A model generated the notes under the pieces. It was not told the DNA's origin and searched no databases. It worked only from the letters and a program-made list of their open reading frames with translations. Shown one piece after another: positions 42,827 through 52,529 of a stretch of DNA of 64,000 nt. Source of the DNA: Lysinibacillus sp. BPa_S21 (lineage in GTDB: Bacteria > Bacillota > Bacilli > Bacillales_A > Planococcaceae); assembly GCF_023337795.1 (NCBI RefSeq), contig NZ_JALIRS010000004.1, forward strand, positions 124,001 to 188,000, in the 5' to 3' direction. The translations under genes and the position numbers were made by a program. Position 1 is the first letter of the stretch; each line of letters begins with the position of its first letter.

Positions 42827-44398
42827 TTGATACTAGTTCGAAATGATAAGTTCGAAATAACCGAAGATAATGGCAAGGTCTATATGCTTACTTACGAAGC
42901 AGGATATCCATTAAAAGAATTTGATAGTATTTTACGGAGTCATCCCCGACTTAAATTGTCAAATTTTTCAATATTAAAAAATGTCTTAGCAACAGAAAGC
43001 ACAAGCCCTGTTGAAATTGGACGCTGGCTTCCAAATGTTGAAGTAGAAATTGCGCGAGATAAAATGTCTGCCTCAATATTTGTATATGAAACACACGAGT
43101 ATATACTAAAGAATAAAGAGAAATTAACTCAACAAATTCTGGAAACAATCGAGAACGAAGGGATTGTTCATGGAATATTAGATTTCGATATTTCTAATAT
43201 TGATCCGGGAAAAGCATTTTTAATTGCAGAAGGAACGCCACCAGTAGCAGGAACAGATGCACAAATTACATACTTACCTAAACCAGAGAGAAAGCCAGTA
43301 ATTCGCGAAGATGGGAAAGCTGATTATTATGATATGAACTTTATTTCTGAAATTTCCGAAGGTTCATGGCTAGGCGAAAAAATCCCTGCGACATTAGGTA
43401 AACCAGGGGAAAATATACTAGGCGAAATAATGGCTGCTGTACCAGGTCGTGATTTTCCAATAAAATATGATAAAAAATCAGCTTATGAAGTAGAAGAGGA
43501 TGGGAAAACTGTCATCCGTTCGAAAATAGCTGGTGTATTAGATGATGTCAAGGGCATGATCGGTGTTAATAGACATTTACCGATTAATGGGGACGTTGGC
43601 GTTGAAACAGGGAATCTTGATTTTGATGGCTCTTTAAGCATTAAAGGAACTGTTACATCAGGTTATACAGTCATTGCTACTGGAGATATTTCCATCGAGG
43701 GTGCTGAAGGTGTAAGCGGTGCCAAACTTATTAAATCCATTGAGGGAGACGTTTATATTCGTGGTGGGATTTTTGGTTTAGGCTCTACTATTGTTGAGGC
43801 AGGTGGCAATATTTTTGTTAAACATGTAAATGAGGCAAATCTAGTTGCAGCTGACAGTATCCATATAGGGTCCTATGCATTGGGATCGCAGCTTTCTGCG
43901 CATTCTATCTTTGTGGACGAACGAAAAGGGAAAATTATTGGGGGCCGTGCAGTAGCTAAGAATACCATTGTTACTAGCATCTCAGGAAATCGTTTAGAAC
44001 GTCGAACCGATTTAATCATCGAAAGCGTGAATAAGCAAGAAAGATACTCCATTGTGCAAGAGAAAGCTTCACAGCTTAAGCAGTTGCAATCAGAAATCTC
44101 TGTGCACGAGGGGAAAATTAAAAACTTACTGCCGTTCCTTAACCAAATGTCTAAGGAACAGATCGCTACATTTGAAGAAACAAAACAAAGTTTAACAAAA
44201 TTGAAAGCGGATGCAGTGACAATTGATCGTGAAGTTAAGCTAATAATGGATGAAATGCGTCATGCTGGAAAAGAAGAAATTATAGTGACGAAGGAAGCTT
44301 ATCCTGGCACCTTTATTCAAATTGGTAAAAAGTCATCCTTATTAAGTAAGATGACAAATGGTAAATTTCTAATTGAATTTGGTGAGTTAAATGTCTAA
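42827..44398 (+). CDS. FapA (DUF342) family protein
   Basis: A 523-residue cytoplasmic protein. The N-terminal domain (about 1-165) precedes a right-handed beta-helix typical of FapA/DUF342, with repeating blocks such as INGDVGVETGNLDFDGSLSI, KGTVTSGYTVIATGDISIEG and GDVYIRGGIFGLGSTIVEAG, and a C-terminal coiled coil (about 405-490). Family members are thought to have polymer-like or flagellar-pole related roles; none is proven. Start is TTG with GGAAGGAGG. It overlaps the following gene by 8 bases. Confidence 0.85.
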   Translation: MILVRNDKFEITEDNGKVYMLTYEAGYPLKEFDSILRSHPRLKLSNFSILKNVLATESTSPVEIGRWLPNVEVEIARDKMSASIFVYETHEYILKNKEKLTQQILETIENEGIVHGILDFDISNIDPGKAFLIAEGTPPVAGTDAQITYLPKPERKPVIREDGKADYYDMNFISEISEGSWLGEKIPATLGKPGENILGEIMAAVPGRDFPIKYDKKSAYEVEEDGKTVIRSKIAGVLDDVKGMIGVNRHLPINGDVGVETGNLDFDGSLSIKGTVTSGYTVIATGDISIEGAEGVSGAKLIKSIEGDVYIRGGIFGLGSTIVEAGGNIFVKHVNEANLVAADSIHIGSYALGSQLSAHSIFVDERKGKIIGGRAVAKNTIVTSISGNRLERRTDLIIESVNKQERYSIVQEKASQLKQLQSEISVHEGKIKNLLPFLNQMSKEQIATFEETKQSLTKLKADAVTIDREVKLIMDEMRHAGKEEIIVTKEAYPGTFIQIGKKSSLLSKMTNGKFLIEFGELNV

Positions 44399-45116
44399 CG
44401 AATCTTTCATTCCTGTATTTGCTCATCGTGGGGCTTCTGCGTATGCACTTGAAAATACGTTGAAGGCTTTTGAAAAGGCTTTAGAGCAAGGGGCAGATGG
44501 AATTGAACTAGATATCCAACTTTCAAAAGAGGGCATTCCCGTTGTATATCATGATCCACAGCTGTCTAGATTGGTTGGCATCAATAAGCTTGTGAACGAA
44601 TGTACGATAGAGGAGCTAGTAAGCTTTAAACTTGGAAAGCCGTGGAGGCGATTATTTTCAACGTATAAAATTCCAACGTTTGATGTAGTTTTAGCATGGG
44701 CAAATTCACAACAACTACCTCTTAATATCGAATTAAAATCAACAATCCTTGATAATAAAAACGCACTTATACAAATGCTTCATGGGCTTACTTTGCCTGT
44801 TGGCAGTCATTTTTCATCGTTTCACTACGAGCTTTTAGAGATCGTGAAACAATATAAGCCAGACTATGAAACAGCACTTATAGCAACCAAAAAATTAAAA
44901 TGGGATTTACTTAGTGATTATAAAGCAATTGATAGTGTTCATATGCATAAAAGGTATTATAAACCAAAATATTTAGAAGCGTGTGTGGCAAGTGATAAAG
45001 CATGTCGTTTTTATGCAATTGATGGGGATGAAACATTTTTAATGAATCCACATCCTTCTGTAATTGGTTGGATTACTGATTTTCCTGATAAAGTAATTGC
45101 GAAACAGCAACGTTAA
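44391..45116 (+). CDS. Glycerophosphodiester phosphodiesterase (YqiK/GlpQ type)
   Basis: A 241-residue TIM-barrel enzyme that splits glycerophosphodiesters to glycerol-3-phosphate and alcohol. AHRGASAYALENTLKAFEKA has the catalytic His-Arg, GADGIELDIQLSKEGIPVVY the metal-binding Glu/Asp and HDPQLSRLVG the second His. No signal peptide, so it acts in the cytoplasm. ATG overlaps the fapA end by 8 bases, implying translational coupling. Position between spo0A and bkd matches B. subtilis yqiK. Confidence 0.92.
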   Translation: MSNESFIPVFAHRGASAYALENTLKAFEKALEQGADGIELDIQLSKEGIPVVYHDPQLSRLVGINKLVNECTIEELVSFKLGKPWRRLFSTYKIPTFDVVLAWANSQQLPLNIELKSTILDNKNALIQMLHGLTLPVGSHFSSFHYELLEIVKQYKPDYETALIATKKLKWDLLSDYKAIDSVHMHKRYYKPKYLEACVASDKACRFYAIDGDETFLMNPHPSVIGWITDFPDKVIAKQQR

Positions 45117-45136
45117 TCATTCTGTTGAATGAAGTA

Positions 45137-45190
45137 AAAAATAGCTATCCAATAAGTCTGTGAGACTTAAAAGGATAGCTATTTTTATTT
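45137..45190. terminator. Bidirectional terminator
   Basis: AAAAATAGCTATCC pairs with GGATAGCTATTTTT and an inner AGTCT/AGACT stem. It separates the phosphodiesterase from the convergent DUF2627 gene. Confidence 0.9.
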
Positions 45191-45421
45191 TTTTTGAAAG
45201 CGTGGTGCCACTTTTCCATTTTTTCGATCGCGGTGAAGTAAGAAACCTGCGAAAAAGCCAAAGCCTATAACAAAGAGAATAATGCCAACGACAAATTGTA
45301 GCCATAAAAATGGGAAAGGTGAGATGAGCTTACCAAATAATGTATCACGCATAAATTTAATGCCACCTGCAGCCATAAGACCTGGGATTAGCATTACAAT
45401 AAATGCAGCTAAACGAGCCAT
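45185..45421 (-). CDS. DUF2627 membrane protein
   Basis: A 78-residue protein with two helices (6-20 and 40-63) and a basic end. MARLAAFIVMLIPGLMAAGG, IKFMRDTLFG is the conserved start of DUF2627 (B. subtilis YqzF). GGGAGGG lies close upstream. It is found at this place next to yqiK in Bacillus. Function unknown. Confidence 0.85.
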   Translation of the reverse strand: MARLAAFIVMLIPGLMAAGGIKFMRDTLFGKLISPFPFLWLQFVVGIILFVIGFGFFAGFLLHRDRKNGKVAPRFQKK

Positions 45422-45686
45422 GCATGTCCCTCCCTTACTCCTAAGTTTAATTTTACCTGTGGATATGGGAATGTCAAGAAAGGTTATAAAACTAAGGAAC
45501 GGATGAACCCAGTTGCAAGTAAGAAAGAGTGTTGTATTTATAACTGAATCTTTAGAAAATTCCTACTTAAACAAGAATATGTAATAATAGTTGATAAATT
45601 GTGAAATTGTGAGTATTGTAAAAATAAATGGAGCAATATTATCCATTGTTAAATAATTTCGAATATTAATTATACTGAATTGGGAT

Positions 45687-45702
45687 GGGCATTTGGGGTG
45701 CA
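45687..45702 (+). promoter_or_regulatory. Possible sigma-54 (-24/-12) promoter of bcd
   Basis: GGGCA-N6-GTGCA has GG and GC exactly 12 bases apart, as needed for SigL promoters (TGGCAC-N5-TTGCA). It lies 28 bases before the bcd ATG. The B. subtilis bkd operon is SigL/BkdR controlled, which supports it, but no bkdR is in the window. Confidence 0.35.
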
Positions 45703-45729
45703 CTTTCCAAAGCAAAGGGGCGAGTTTTC

Positions 45730-46824
45730 ATGGAAATCTTCAAGTATATGGAAAAGTATGATTATGAACAATTGGTATTTTGCCAAGATGAAGCATCAGG
45801 GTTAAAAGCGATTATCGCTATCCATGACACAACACTTGGACCAGCACTAGGTGGGGCGCGTATGTGGACATATGCATCAGAAGAAAATGCAATTGAGGAT
45901 GCATTGCGTTTAGCACGAGGGATGACCTATAAAAATGCTGCAGCTGGTTTAAACCTTGGCGGTGGAAAAACAGTTATTATCGGTGACCCATTTAAAGATA
46001 AAAATGAAGAAATGTTCCGTGCATTAGGACGTTTCATCCAAGGGCTTAATGGTCGCTATATTTCGGCAGAAGACGTTGGTACAACAGTATCAGATATGGA
46101 TTTAATTCACGAAGAAACAAATTATGTAACGGGAATTTCTCCGGCTTTTGGTTCGTCAGGAAACCCATCTCCAGTAACTGCTTATGGTGTATATCGAGGT
46201 ATGAAAGCAGCGGCAAAAGAAGCATTTGGATCTGAATCACTAGAGGGGCGTACTATTTCCGTACAAGGTCTAGGAAACGTAGCCTACAAGCTTTGCGAGT
46301 ATTTACATAATGAAGGGGCAAAACTTGTTGTTACAGATATCAATCAAGCGGCAATAGATCGAGTTGTCAATGATTTTGGTGCGACTGCTGTGGCACCAGA
46401 GGAAATTTATTCACAGGAAGTTGATATTTTCTCTCCTTGTGCATTGGGAGCGATTTTAAATGATGAAACGATTCCTCAACTAAAAGCAAAGGTTATCGCG
46501 GGTTCTGCTAATAACCAACTACAAGATTCTCGACATGGCGATTATTTACATGAATTAGGGATAGCTTATGCACCTGATTATGTGATTAATGCTGGTGGAG
46601 TAATAAATGTAGCGGATGAATTATATGGATATAACCGTGAGCGTGCGATGAAGCGTGTTGAAGGTATTTTTGATAGTATCGAAAAAATCTTCGAGATTTC
46701 CAAGCGTGAGGGTATACCGACATATTTAGCAGCTAATCGCTTAGCGGAAGAACGTATCGCTCGGGTTTCAAAGTCTCGTAGTCAATTCTTAAAAAATGAA
46801 AAAAATATTTTACACGGTCGTTAA
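45730..46824 (+). CDS. bcd: Leucine dehydrogenase
   Basis: NAD-dependent octameric enzyme deaminating Leu, Val and Ile to branched-chain 2-oxoacids. ATG at 45730 gives 364 residues, the length of L. sphaericus LeuDH, starting [35 protein letters not shown] contains the catalytic Lys, SAEDVGTT and [20 protein letters not shown] (NAD fold) follow. AAGGGG is 10 bases upstream. First gene of the branched-chain catabolic block; Bacillus ptb and buk are missing. Confidence 0.96.
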   Translation: MEIFKYMEKYDYEQLVFCQDEASGLKAIIAIHDTTLGPALGGARMWTYASEENAIEDALRLARGMTYKNAAAGLNLGGGKTVIIGDPFKDKNEEMFRALGRFIQGLNGRYISAEDVGTTVSDMDLIHEETNYVTGISPAFGSSGNPSPVTAYGVYRGMKAAAKEAFGSESLEGRTISVQGLGNVAYKLCEYLHNEGAKLVVTDINQAAIDRVVNDFGATAVAPEEIYSQEVDIFSPCALGAILNDETIPQLKAKVIAGSANNQLQDSRHGDYLHELGIAYAPDYVINAGGVINVADELYGYNRERAMKRVEGIFDSIEKIFEISKREGIPTYLAANRLAEERIARVSKSRSQFLKNEKNILHGR

Positions 46825-46967
46825 GAACCGCTTATTCGTTGAAAGAAGTCGCATTGTCGACTTCTTCTAACTTTATCGTAAATTAATAGTTTAACTTTTT
46901 TTAAGTAACAAAGTGATTGTGGTGAACAGGGTGCTTTAGCATTTTTTTCTCAAAAGGGGGAATCCGT

Positions 46968-48395
46968 ATGGCACAGAATTATGATGTTGTCATTTTAGGC
47001 GGAGGTACAGGTGGCTACGTTGCTGCTATTCGAGCTGCACAGCTGGGTTTAAAAACAGCAATTGTCGAACGTGAGCGTCTAGGTGGAACATGTTTGCATA
47101 AAGGCTGTATCCCAAGTAAGGCTTTACTTCGAAGTGCAGAAGTGTATCGTATGGCAAATAAAACAGCTAATGAATATGGTGTTAATATCGAAGGCGTAAC
47201 ATTGAAATTCGACAAAGTACAGGAACGGAAGCAAGCTATTGTTGAGCAATTGAGCCAAGGTGTGAATACACTGATGAAAAAGGGCAAAATAGACGTTTAT
47301 CAGGGAACAGGGCGAATTTTAGGACCGTCCATTTTCTCACCAATGCCTGGCACTATTTCAGTAGAAATGAGTAATGGTGATGAAAATGAAATGCTAGTTC
47401 CAACTAATGTGGTCATTGCGACAGGGTCAAAACCAAGGGGAATGGCGGGACTAACGGTTGATGGTAAATATGTGATGAACTCTGATCATGCACTTGAAAT
47501 GGAAGAACTGCCAAAGTCATTGTTAATTGTTGGCGGAGGGGTCATTGGCATTGAGTGGGCCTCGATGCTTTGTGATTTTGGGGTTTACGTAACAGTCATT
47601 GAATATGGGGCATCCATTTTACCGTCAGAAGATACAGATATTGTAAAAGAGGTAACGAAGCAGCTTGAAAAAAGAGGCGTTCGAATTGTGACTAACGCTC
47701 GTTTAGATACGGGAACCTTTAAAATCGAAAATGATAACGTTTACATTTCTGCGAAGGTTAATGATCAGGATGAATTATTTGAGGCTGATAAAATATTACT
47801 TTCTGTTGGACGTGAAGCAAATACACAAGGGATTGGATTAGAAAATACAGAAATAGAAGTTGTGAATGGGTTTATTAAGGTCAATGATTCGTATCAAACG
47901 AAGGAATCACATATGTATGCCATAGGGGATGTTATCGGTGGCTTACAATTAGCTCATGTTGCTTCACACGAGGGAATATCAGCTATTGAACATATTGCAA
48001 CGGGTAACACTGAGGCGCTTAATGATCTCAATGTACCAAAATGCGTTTATTCTTACCCTGAGGTCGCAAGTATTGGCTTCACAGAAAGGGATGCACGACA
48101 GCAAGGTTATTCATTGAAGGTTGGTAAGTTTCCATTCAAGGCGATTGGGAAAGCACTCGTTAATGGGGAAACTGATGGCTTTGTGAAAATAATCGCCGAT
48201 GAAGGAACAAATGATATTTTAGGTATTCATATGGTAGGACCGCATGTGACAGATTTAATTGGAGAAGCATCACTTGCTAAATTATTGGATGCAACGCCTT
48301 GGGAAATTAGTCAGGCCATTCATCCACATCCGTCACTGAATGAGGTACTAGCAGAATCAGCGTTAGCAGTAGATAAGCGCGCTATTCATTTTTAA
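46968..48395 (+). CDS. lpdV: Dihydrolipoyl dehydrogenase of the branched-chain complex
   Basis: FAD-dependent E3, 475 residues, reoxidising the lipoyl groups of E2. VVILGGGTGGYVAAIRAAQL binds FAD, GGTCLHKGCIPSK has the redox disulfide, IVGGGVIGIEWASML the NAD site, and HPHPSLNEVLAE the C-terminal His-Glu pair. AAAGGGGG upstream. It follows bcd by 143 bases and precedes the E1 genes. Confidence 0.95.
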   Translation: MAQNYDVVILGGGTGGYVAAIRAAQLGLKTAIVERERLGGTCLHKGCIPSKALLRSAEVYRMANKTANEYGVNIEGVTLKFDKVQERKQAIVEQLSQGVNTLMKKGKIDVYQGTGRILGPSIFSPMPGTISVEMSNGDENEMLVPTNVVIATGSKPRGMAGLTVDGKYVMNSDHALEMEELPKSLLIVGGGVIGIEWASMLCDFGVYVTVIEYGASILPSEDTDIVKEVTKQLEKRGVRIVTNARLDTGTFKIENDNVYISAKVNDQDELFEADKILLSVGREANTQGIGLENTEIEVVNGFIKVNDSYQTKESHMYAIGDVIGGLQLAHVASHEGISAIEHIATGNTEALNDLNVPKCVYSYPEVASIGFTERDARQQGYSLKVGKFPFKAIGKALVNGETDGFVKIIADEGTNDILGIHMVGPHVTDLIGEASLAKLLDATPWEISQAIHPHPSLNEVLAESALAVDKRAIHF

Positions 48396-48522
48396 GATTC
48401 ATAATTTTATAACTAAAGTTTGGAAATTTAAAATACTAGGCGAGTTGATTAAGGAAATCTTGTTTAAAGTGAGTAACCAGCAACTGAAAATTGGTATTTT
48501 CTCATTTAAATAGATAGGATGG

Positions 48523-48542
48523 TTAATCAAACGCTTGATCAA
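48523..48542. promoter_or_regulatory. Inverted repeat upstream of bkdAA
   Basis: TTAATCAA-ACGC-TTGATCAA, a near-perfect dyad, with another TTGATTAA half-site at 48445-48452. It could be an operator in the 188-base gap between lpdV and bkdAA. Confidence 0.4.
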
Positions 48543-48583
48543 ATACTTTAGTTATTTCTCCATAATACGAAAGGGGTGTTCGT

Positions 48584-49600
48584 ATGCAAGTTGTTCAAAT
48601 CAAGCATGAAGATTTAGGTTTATCAAATGAAGATGTACTTGCCATGTTCGAAACGATGTTAATGGCGAGAAGACTTGATGAACGTATGTGGTTATTAAAC
48701 CGTTCTGGTAAAATTCCGTTTGTTATTTCTTGTCAGGGGCAGGAGGCAGCACAAGTAGGGGCCGCCTTTGCTCTAGATAATAATAGAGATTATATTGCGC
48801 CTTACTATCGTGATATGGGTGTTGTCTTACATTTTGGTATGACACCAAGAGAATTGATGTTATCCGCATTTGCTAAAGCAGAGGATCCAAACTCGGGTGG
48901 GCGACAAATGCCAGGCCATTTTGGACAGAAGAAAAATCGTATTTTAACAGGCTCTTCGCCAGTTACTACACAAGTTCCACACGCAGTGGGAGTCGCTCTA
49001 GCAGGGCGTCTACAAAAAGAAGACTTTATTTCTTTTGTTACACTCGGGGAAGGCTCATCAAACCAAGGCGATTTCCATGAAGGAGCGAATTTTGCAGGGG
49101 TACACAAGCTTCCGGTCATTATAATGGTAGAAAATAATCAATACGCAATTTCTGTGCCAGTTGAACGTCAACTAGGCTGTGCGAAAGTATCGGATCGCGG
49201 TATTGGCTATGGTATGCCAGGGGTGACTGTTGATGGGAAATGTCCATTACAAGTCTATAAGGTAGTAAAAGAAGCGGCAGATCGCGCACGTAGTGGGGAA
49301 GGTCCAAGTTTAATTGAAACAGTGACGTATCGCTTAACGGCTCATTCTTCGGATGATGATGATCGTCAATATCGTACTGCAGAGGATATAGCAGAAGGAA
49401 AAGCAAAGGATCCCGTTTTGTTATTTGAAAAGTATCTCATGGATGCTGGAGTTTTGACAGAACAACTACGTGCTGAAATAGAAGAGCGTGTCATGGCCGA
49501 GGTAAATGATGCAACAGATTATGCAGAAGCTGCTCCGTATGCAACACCAGAGCATGCTTTGAAATTTGTATATGCACCAGTGGACGGAGGTGACGTGTAA
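48584..49600 (+). CDS. bkdAA: Branched-chain 2-oxoacid dehydrogenase E1 alpha
   Basis: ThDP-dependent subunit of 338 residues that decarboxylates 2-oxoisovalerate and related acids with E1 beta. VTLGEGSSNQGDFHEGANFA is the ThDP motif (GEGSSNQGDFHEGANFA), ENNQYAISVPVERQ and RLTAHSSDDD with phosphorylation-loop-like sequence follow. Length is normal. Its stop overlaps the start of E1 beta by one base. Confidence 0.95.
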   Translation: MQVVQIKHEDLGLSNEDVLAMFETMLMARRLDERMWLLNRSGKIPFVISCQGQEAAQVGAAFALDNNRDYIAPYYRDMGVVLHFGMTPRELMLSAFAKAEDPNSGGRQMPGHFGQKKNRILTGSSPVTTQVPHAVGVALAGRLQKEDFISFVTLGEGSSNQGDFHEGANFAGVHKLPVIIMVENNQYAISVPVERQLGCAKVSDRGIGYGMPGVTVDGKCPLQVYKVVKEAADRARSGEGPSLIETVTYRLTAHSSDDDDRQYRTAEDIAEGKAKDPVLLFEKYLMDAGVLTEQLRAEIEERVMAEVNDATDYAEAAPYATPEHALKFVYAPVDGGDV

Positions 49601-50583
49601 TGGCAGTGATGTCTTATATTGATGCGATTACATTAGCGATGAGGGAAGAGATGGAACGTGATGAGCGTGTTTTCATTTTAGGAGAGGACGTTGGTCGCAA
49701 AGGTGGTGTTTTCAAAGCAACAGCAGGTCTTTACGAGCAATTTGGTGAACATCGTGTACTTGACACGCCGCTTGCAGAGAGTGCCATTGCAGGTGTCGGT
49801 ATTGGTGCGGCGATGTATGGGATGCGCCCTATCGCAGAGATGCAATTCGCAGATTTCATCATGCCTGCCGTTAACCAAATTGTTTCTGAGGCAGCAAAAA
49901 TCCGCTATCGTTCAAATAATGACTGGACTTGTCCAATGGTTATACGAGCACCATTTGGCGGAGGAATTCATGGAGCGCTTTATCATTCGCAGTCTGTAGA
50001 AGCACTCTTCGCAGGAACACCAGGGTTGAAAATTGTTATCCCATCTACACCGTATGATGCAAAAGGCTTGTTAAAAGCAGCAATCCGAGATGAGGATCCA
50101 GTACTGTTTTTTGAGCATAAACGTGCTTATCGACTCATTAAAGGTGAAGTACCTGTAGACGATTACACACTGCCGATTGGTAAGGCAGATGTAAAACGGG
50201 AAGGGGAAGATGTGACTGTTATTACGTATGGTTTAGCTGTCCATTTCGCATTACAAGCTGCAGAGCGCTTAGCTGCCGATGGTATTTCAGCGCATATCCT
50301 CGACTTACGTACGGTATATCCACTTGATAAGGAAGCAATCGTTGAGGCGGCAAGTAAAACAGGTAAAGTTTTACTAGTTACTGAGGATAATAAAGAGGGC
50401 AGCATTATGAGTGAGGTTGCAGCAATCATTGCAGAGCATTGTTTATTTGAGCTCGATGCACCGATTCAACGCCTTGCAGGACCAGATGTTCCGGCTATGC
50501 CGTATGCACCTACAATGGAAAAGTATTTTATGATCAACCCTGAAAAAGTAGAGCGTGCAATGCGAGAGCTAGCAGCATTCTAA
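49600..50583 (+). CDS. bkdAB: Branched-chain 2-oxoacid dehydrogenase E1 beta
   Basis: Partner of BkdAA, 327 residues. FILGEDVGRKGGVFKATAGL with the catalytic Glu, LDTPLAESAIAGVGIGAAMY, RAPFGGGIHGALYHSQSVEA and EDPVLFFEHKRAYR are typical. ATG overlaps the E1 alpha stop. The expected E2 gene does not follow at once; a 480-base gap with a palindromic repeat intervenes. Confidence 0.95.
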   Translation: MAVMSYIDAITLAMREEMERDERVFILGEDVGRKGGVFKATAGLYEQFGEHRVLDTPLAESAIAGVGIGAAMYGMRPIAEMQFADFIMPAVNQIVSEAAKIRYRSNNDWTCPMVIRAPFGGGIHGALYHSQSVEALFAGTPGLKIVIPSTPYDAKGLLKAAIRDEDPVLFFEHKRAYRLIKGEVPVDDYTLPIGKADVKREGEDVTVITYGLAVHFALQAAERLAADGISAHILDLRTVYPLDKEAIVEAASKTGKVLLVTEDNKEGSIMSEVAAIIAEHCLFELDAPIQRLAGPDVPAMPYAPTMEKYFMINPEKVERAMRELAAF

Positions 50584-50723
50584 TATAGCAAAGTTTATTT
50601 CTGATATCCACTCATGTGGTAAATAGAAGCTTATAAAAGAAGGGTTTATAAATATCACAGATATTTTAAGACTCTTCATCGAAAGTTCGGGATGATATTT
50701 CACGTTTATGTCACATATATAAG

Positions 50724-50976
50724 TTGATTGGAATGGAGACTGAGCGACTCCTTGGGGATTGGCGATAGGGGAACGAAGGCTAAGAGCATCACATCCTGTG
50801 ATAACGCCTTCGTACCAACATCGGTGCTGTTGCTGTCGCTGCGCTTTCGCACAAACAAAACCCTCTGCTGTCGCTACGTTAGCACTACGCTTTCGCGCAA
50901 AAACATCTGTTGGCCCGATGCCCCCAGGAAGCTCTGAGCGAAAGGAAAGCGCCCAGTCGGAACGGAAATCAACCCC
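50724..50976. repeat. Dispersed palindromic repeat, 253 bp, inside the bkd cluster
   Basis: Ends are TTGATTGGAATGGAGACTG and CAGTCGGAACGGAAATCAAC plus CCC, partly complementary. The core holds CGACTCCTTGGGGATT, present inverted at 61737-61754, and TACGTTAGCACTACGCTTTC, present at 63163-63182 and inverted at 61889-61908. GC-rich relative to neighbours. Short open frames across it are artefacts. Confidence 0.75.
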
Positions 50977-51064
50977 ACTTTATGGTGATGAGTTTTTTTA
51001 TGAATATGATAGTAATTTGATATATACAATTACACCTAGGCATAATTGATGGGGGGAATAGATG

Positions 51065-52408
51065 ATGGCTATTCAAAATATTACAATGCCACAGCTCGGC
51101 GAAAGTGTAACAGAAGGTACGATTGAAAAATGGCTAGTTCAGCCAGGTGATACGGTAAAAAAATATGATCCACTAGCAGAAGTTGTCACAGATAAAGTAA
51201 ATGCAGAAATCCCGTCTTCTTTTGAAGGCGTCATTACAGAGCTGCTTGCAGAGGAAGGGCAAACATTACCGGTTGGTGCAATCGTTTGTTCCGTTGAAAT
51301 AACGGGTGACAGTGAGTTACCTCCTCCGCCTCCGCCAAAAAAATCAACAGTAAGTACGGCCATTTTAAATGCAGGTGTACAAAAGAAACAAGAGACGCAG
51401 CAGCAAGCTACGGTTACAAAAGCACCGCAAAAAACAGTTCGACCGGATAAAGTACGTTTTTCACCAGCTGTTCTTCGACTTGCACAAGAGCATGATATTG
51501 CGCTTGAGCAAATCACAGGTACTGGTGAAGGTGGCCGTATTACGAGAAAAGACCTAATGAAACTGATTGCAACAGGAAATGTGCCAACTTCTACGAGTGA
51601 AGCACCGCCTGTAGTCGATTCAGCCGAACCGCAATCAGGACCTGCTATAGCACGTCCATCGCAGGAAAATACAAAATCAGCCCTACCTGCCCAACCAATT
51701 CAAGCAGGCGATATTGAAATTCCAGTAACGAAAGTACGACGTGCTATCGCCAATAATATGTTACGTAGTGTTCATGAAGTACCCCATGCATGGATGATGA
51801 TGGAAGTGGATGTTACGGATTTAGTAGCATACCGTGATAGCATAAAGACAGAGTTTAAGCAAAAAGAGGGCTTTAATATTACGTATTTTGCTTTCTTTGT
51901 AAAAGCAGTTGCTCAAGCTCTAAAGGAATTCCCGATGATGAATTCCATGTGGGCAGACGACAAAATTATTCAAAAGCATGATATAAATATTTCCATTGCA
52001 GTCGCAACAGATGATGCTTTGTTTGTTCCTGTTATAAAACACGCCGATGAAAAGTCGGTTAAAGGTATTGCCAAAGAAATTCATGAGCTTGCAGCGAAAG
52101 TTCGGGCCGGAAAACTAGCGATGGATGATGTAAATGGTGGTACATTTACGGTCAATAATACCGGTGCTTTCGGCTCCATTCAGTCGATGGGCATCATTAA
52201 TTACCCACAAGCAGCTATTCTTCAGGTGGAAAGTATTGTAAAAAAACCAGTTGTTTTACCTGGTGGAATGTTCGCTGCACGAGATATTGTGAATTTATGT
52301 TTATCTTTAGATCATCGAGTTCTTGATGGACTTGTCTGCGGTAAATTCCTAAATAGAGTAAAAGAAATACTCGAAAATACAAATAAATCTTCAACGTCAG
52401 TCTACTGA
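51065..52408 (+). CDS. bkdB: Branched-chain 2-oxoacid dehydrogenase E2 (lipoyl acyltransferase)
   Basis: Core of the complex, about 447 residues. Lipoyl domain (1-78) with the lipoylated Lys in EVVTDKVNAEIPS, a Pro-rich linker (about 82-125), peripheral subunit binding domain (KVRFSPAVLRLAQEHDIALE, GTGEGGRITRKDL), a second linker and the acyltransferase domain ending SLDHRVLDGLVCGKFLNRVK with the catalytic His and Asp. Two ATGs (51062, 51065) follow GGGGGGAATAG; the second fits other E2 starts. A terminator follows. Confidence 0.94.
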   Translation: MAIQNITMPQLGESVTEGTIEKWLVQPGDTVKKYDPLAEVVTDKVNAEIPSSFEGVITELLAEEGQTLPVGAIVCSVEITGDSELPPPPPPKKSTVSTAILNAGVQKKQETQQQATVTKAPQKTVRPDKVRFSPAVLRLAQEHDIALEQITGTGEGGRITRKDLMKLIATGNVPTSTSEAPPVVDSAEPQSGPAIARPSQENTKSALPAQPIQAGDIEIPVTKVRRAIANNMLRSVHEVPHAWMMMEVDVTDLVAYRDSIKTEFKQKEGFNITYFAFFVKAVAQALKEFPMMNSMWADDKIIQKHDINISIAVATDDALFVPVIKHADEKSVKGIAKEIHELAAKVRAGKLAMDDVNGGTFTVNNTGAFGSIQSMGIINYPQAAILQVESIVKKPVVLPGGMFAARDIVNLCLSLDHRVLDGLVCGKFLNRVKEILENTNKSSTSVY

Positions 52409-52415
52409 TGACTTG

Positions 52416-52455
52416 TCGGAAGCCTGTTGTATAACGGTTTCCGATTTTTTTTTTG
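52416..52455 (+). terminator. Terminator after bkdB
   Basis: TCGGAAGCC and GGTTTCCGA arms with a T10 tail end the bkd unit. Confidence 0.85.
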
Positions 52456-52529
52456 CTTTGCGAGTCGCAATTTGTCATGTAGAATAACAAATAGAAACTA
52501 CTAAGGGGGGAAGCTGATTAAGCGTCCGC

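Noticed and set aside
50728-51049. Two open frames of 69 and 96 codons before bkdB
   Set aside because: They lie within the dispersed repeat and change with its core sequence.
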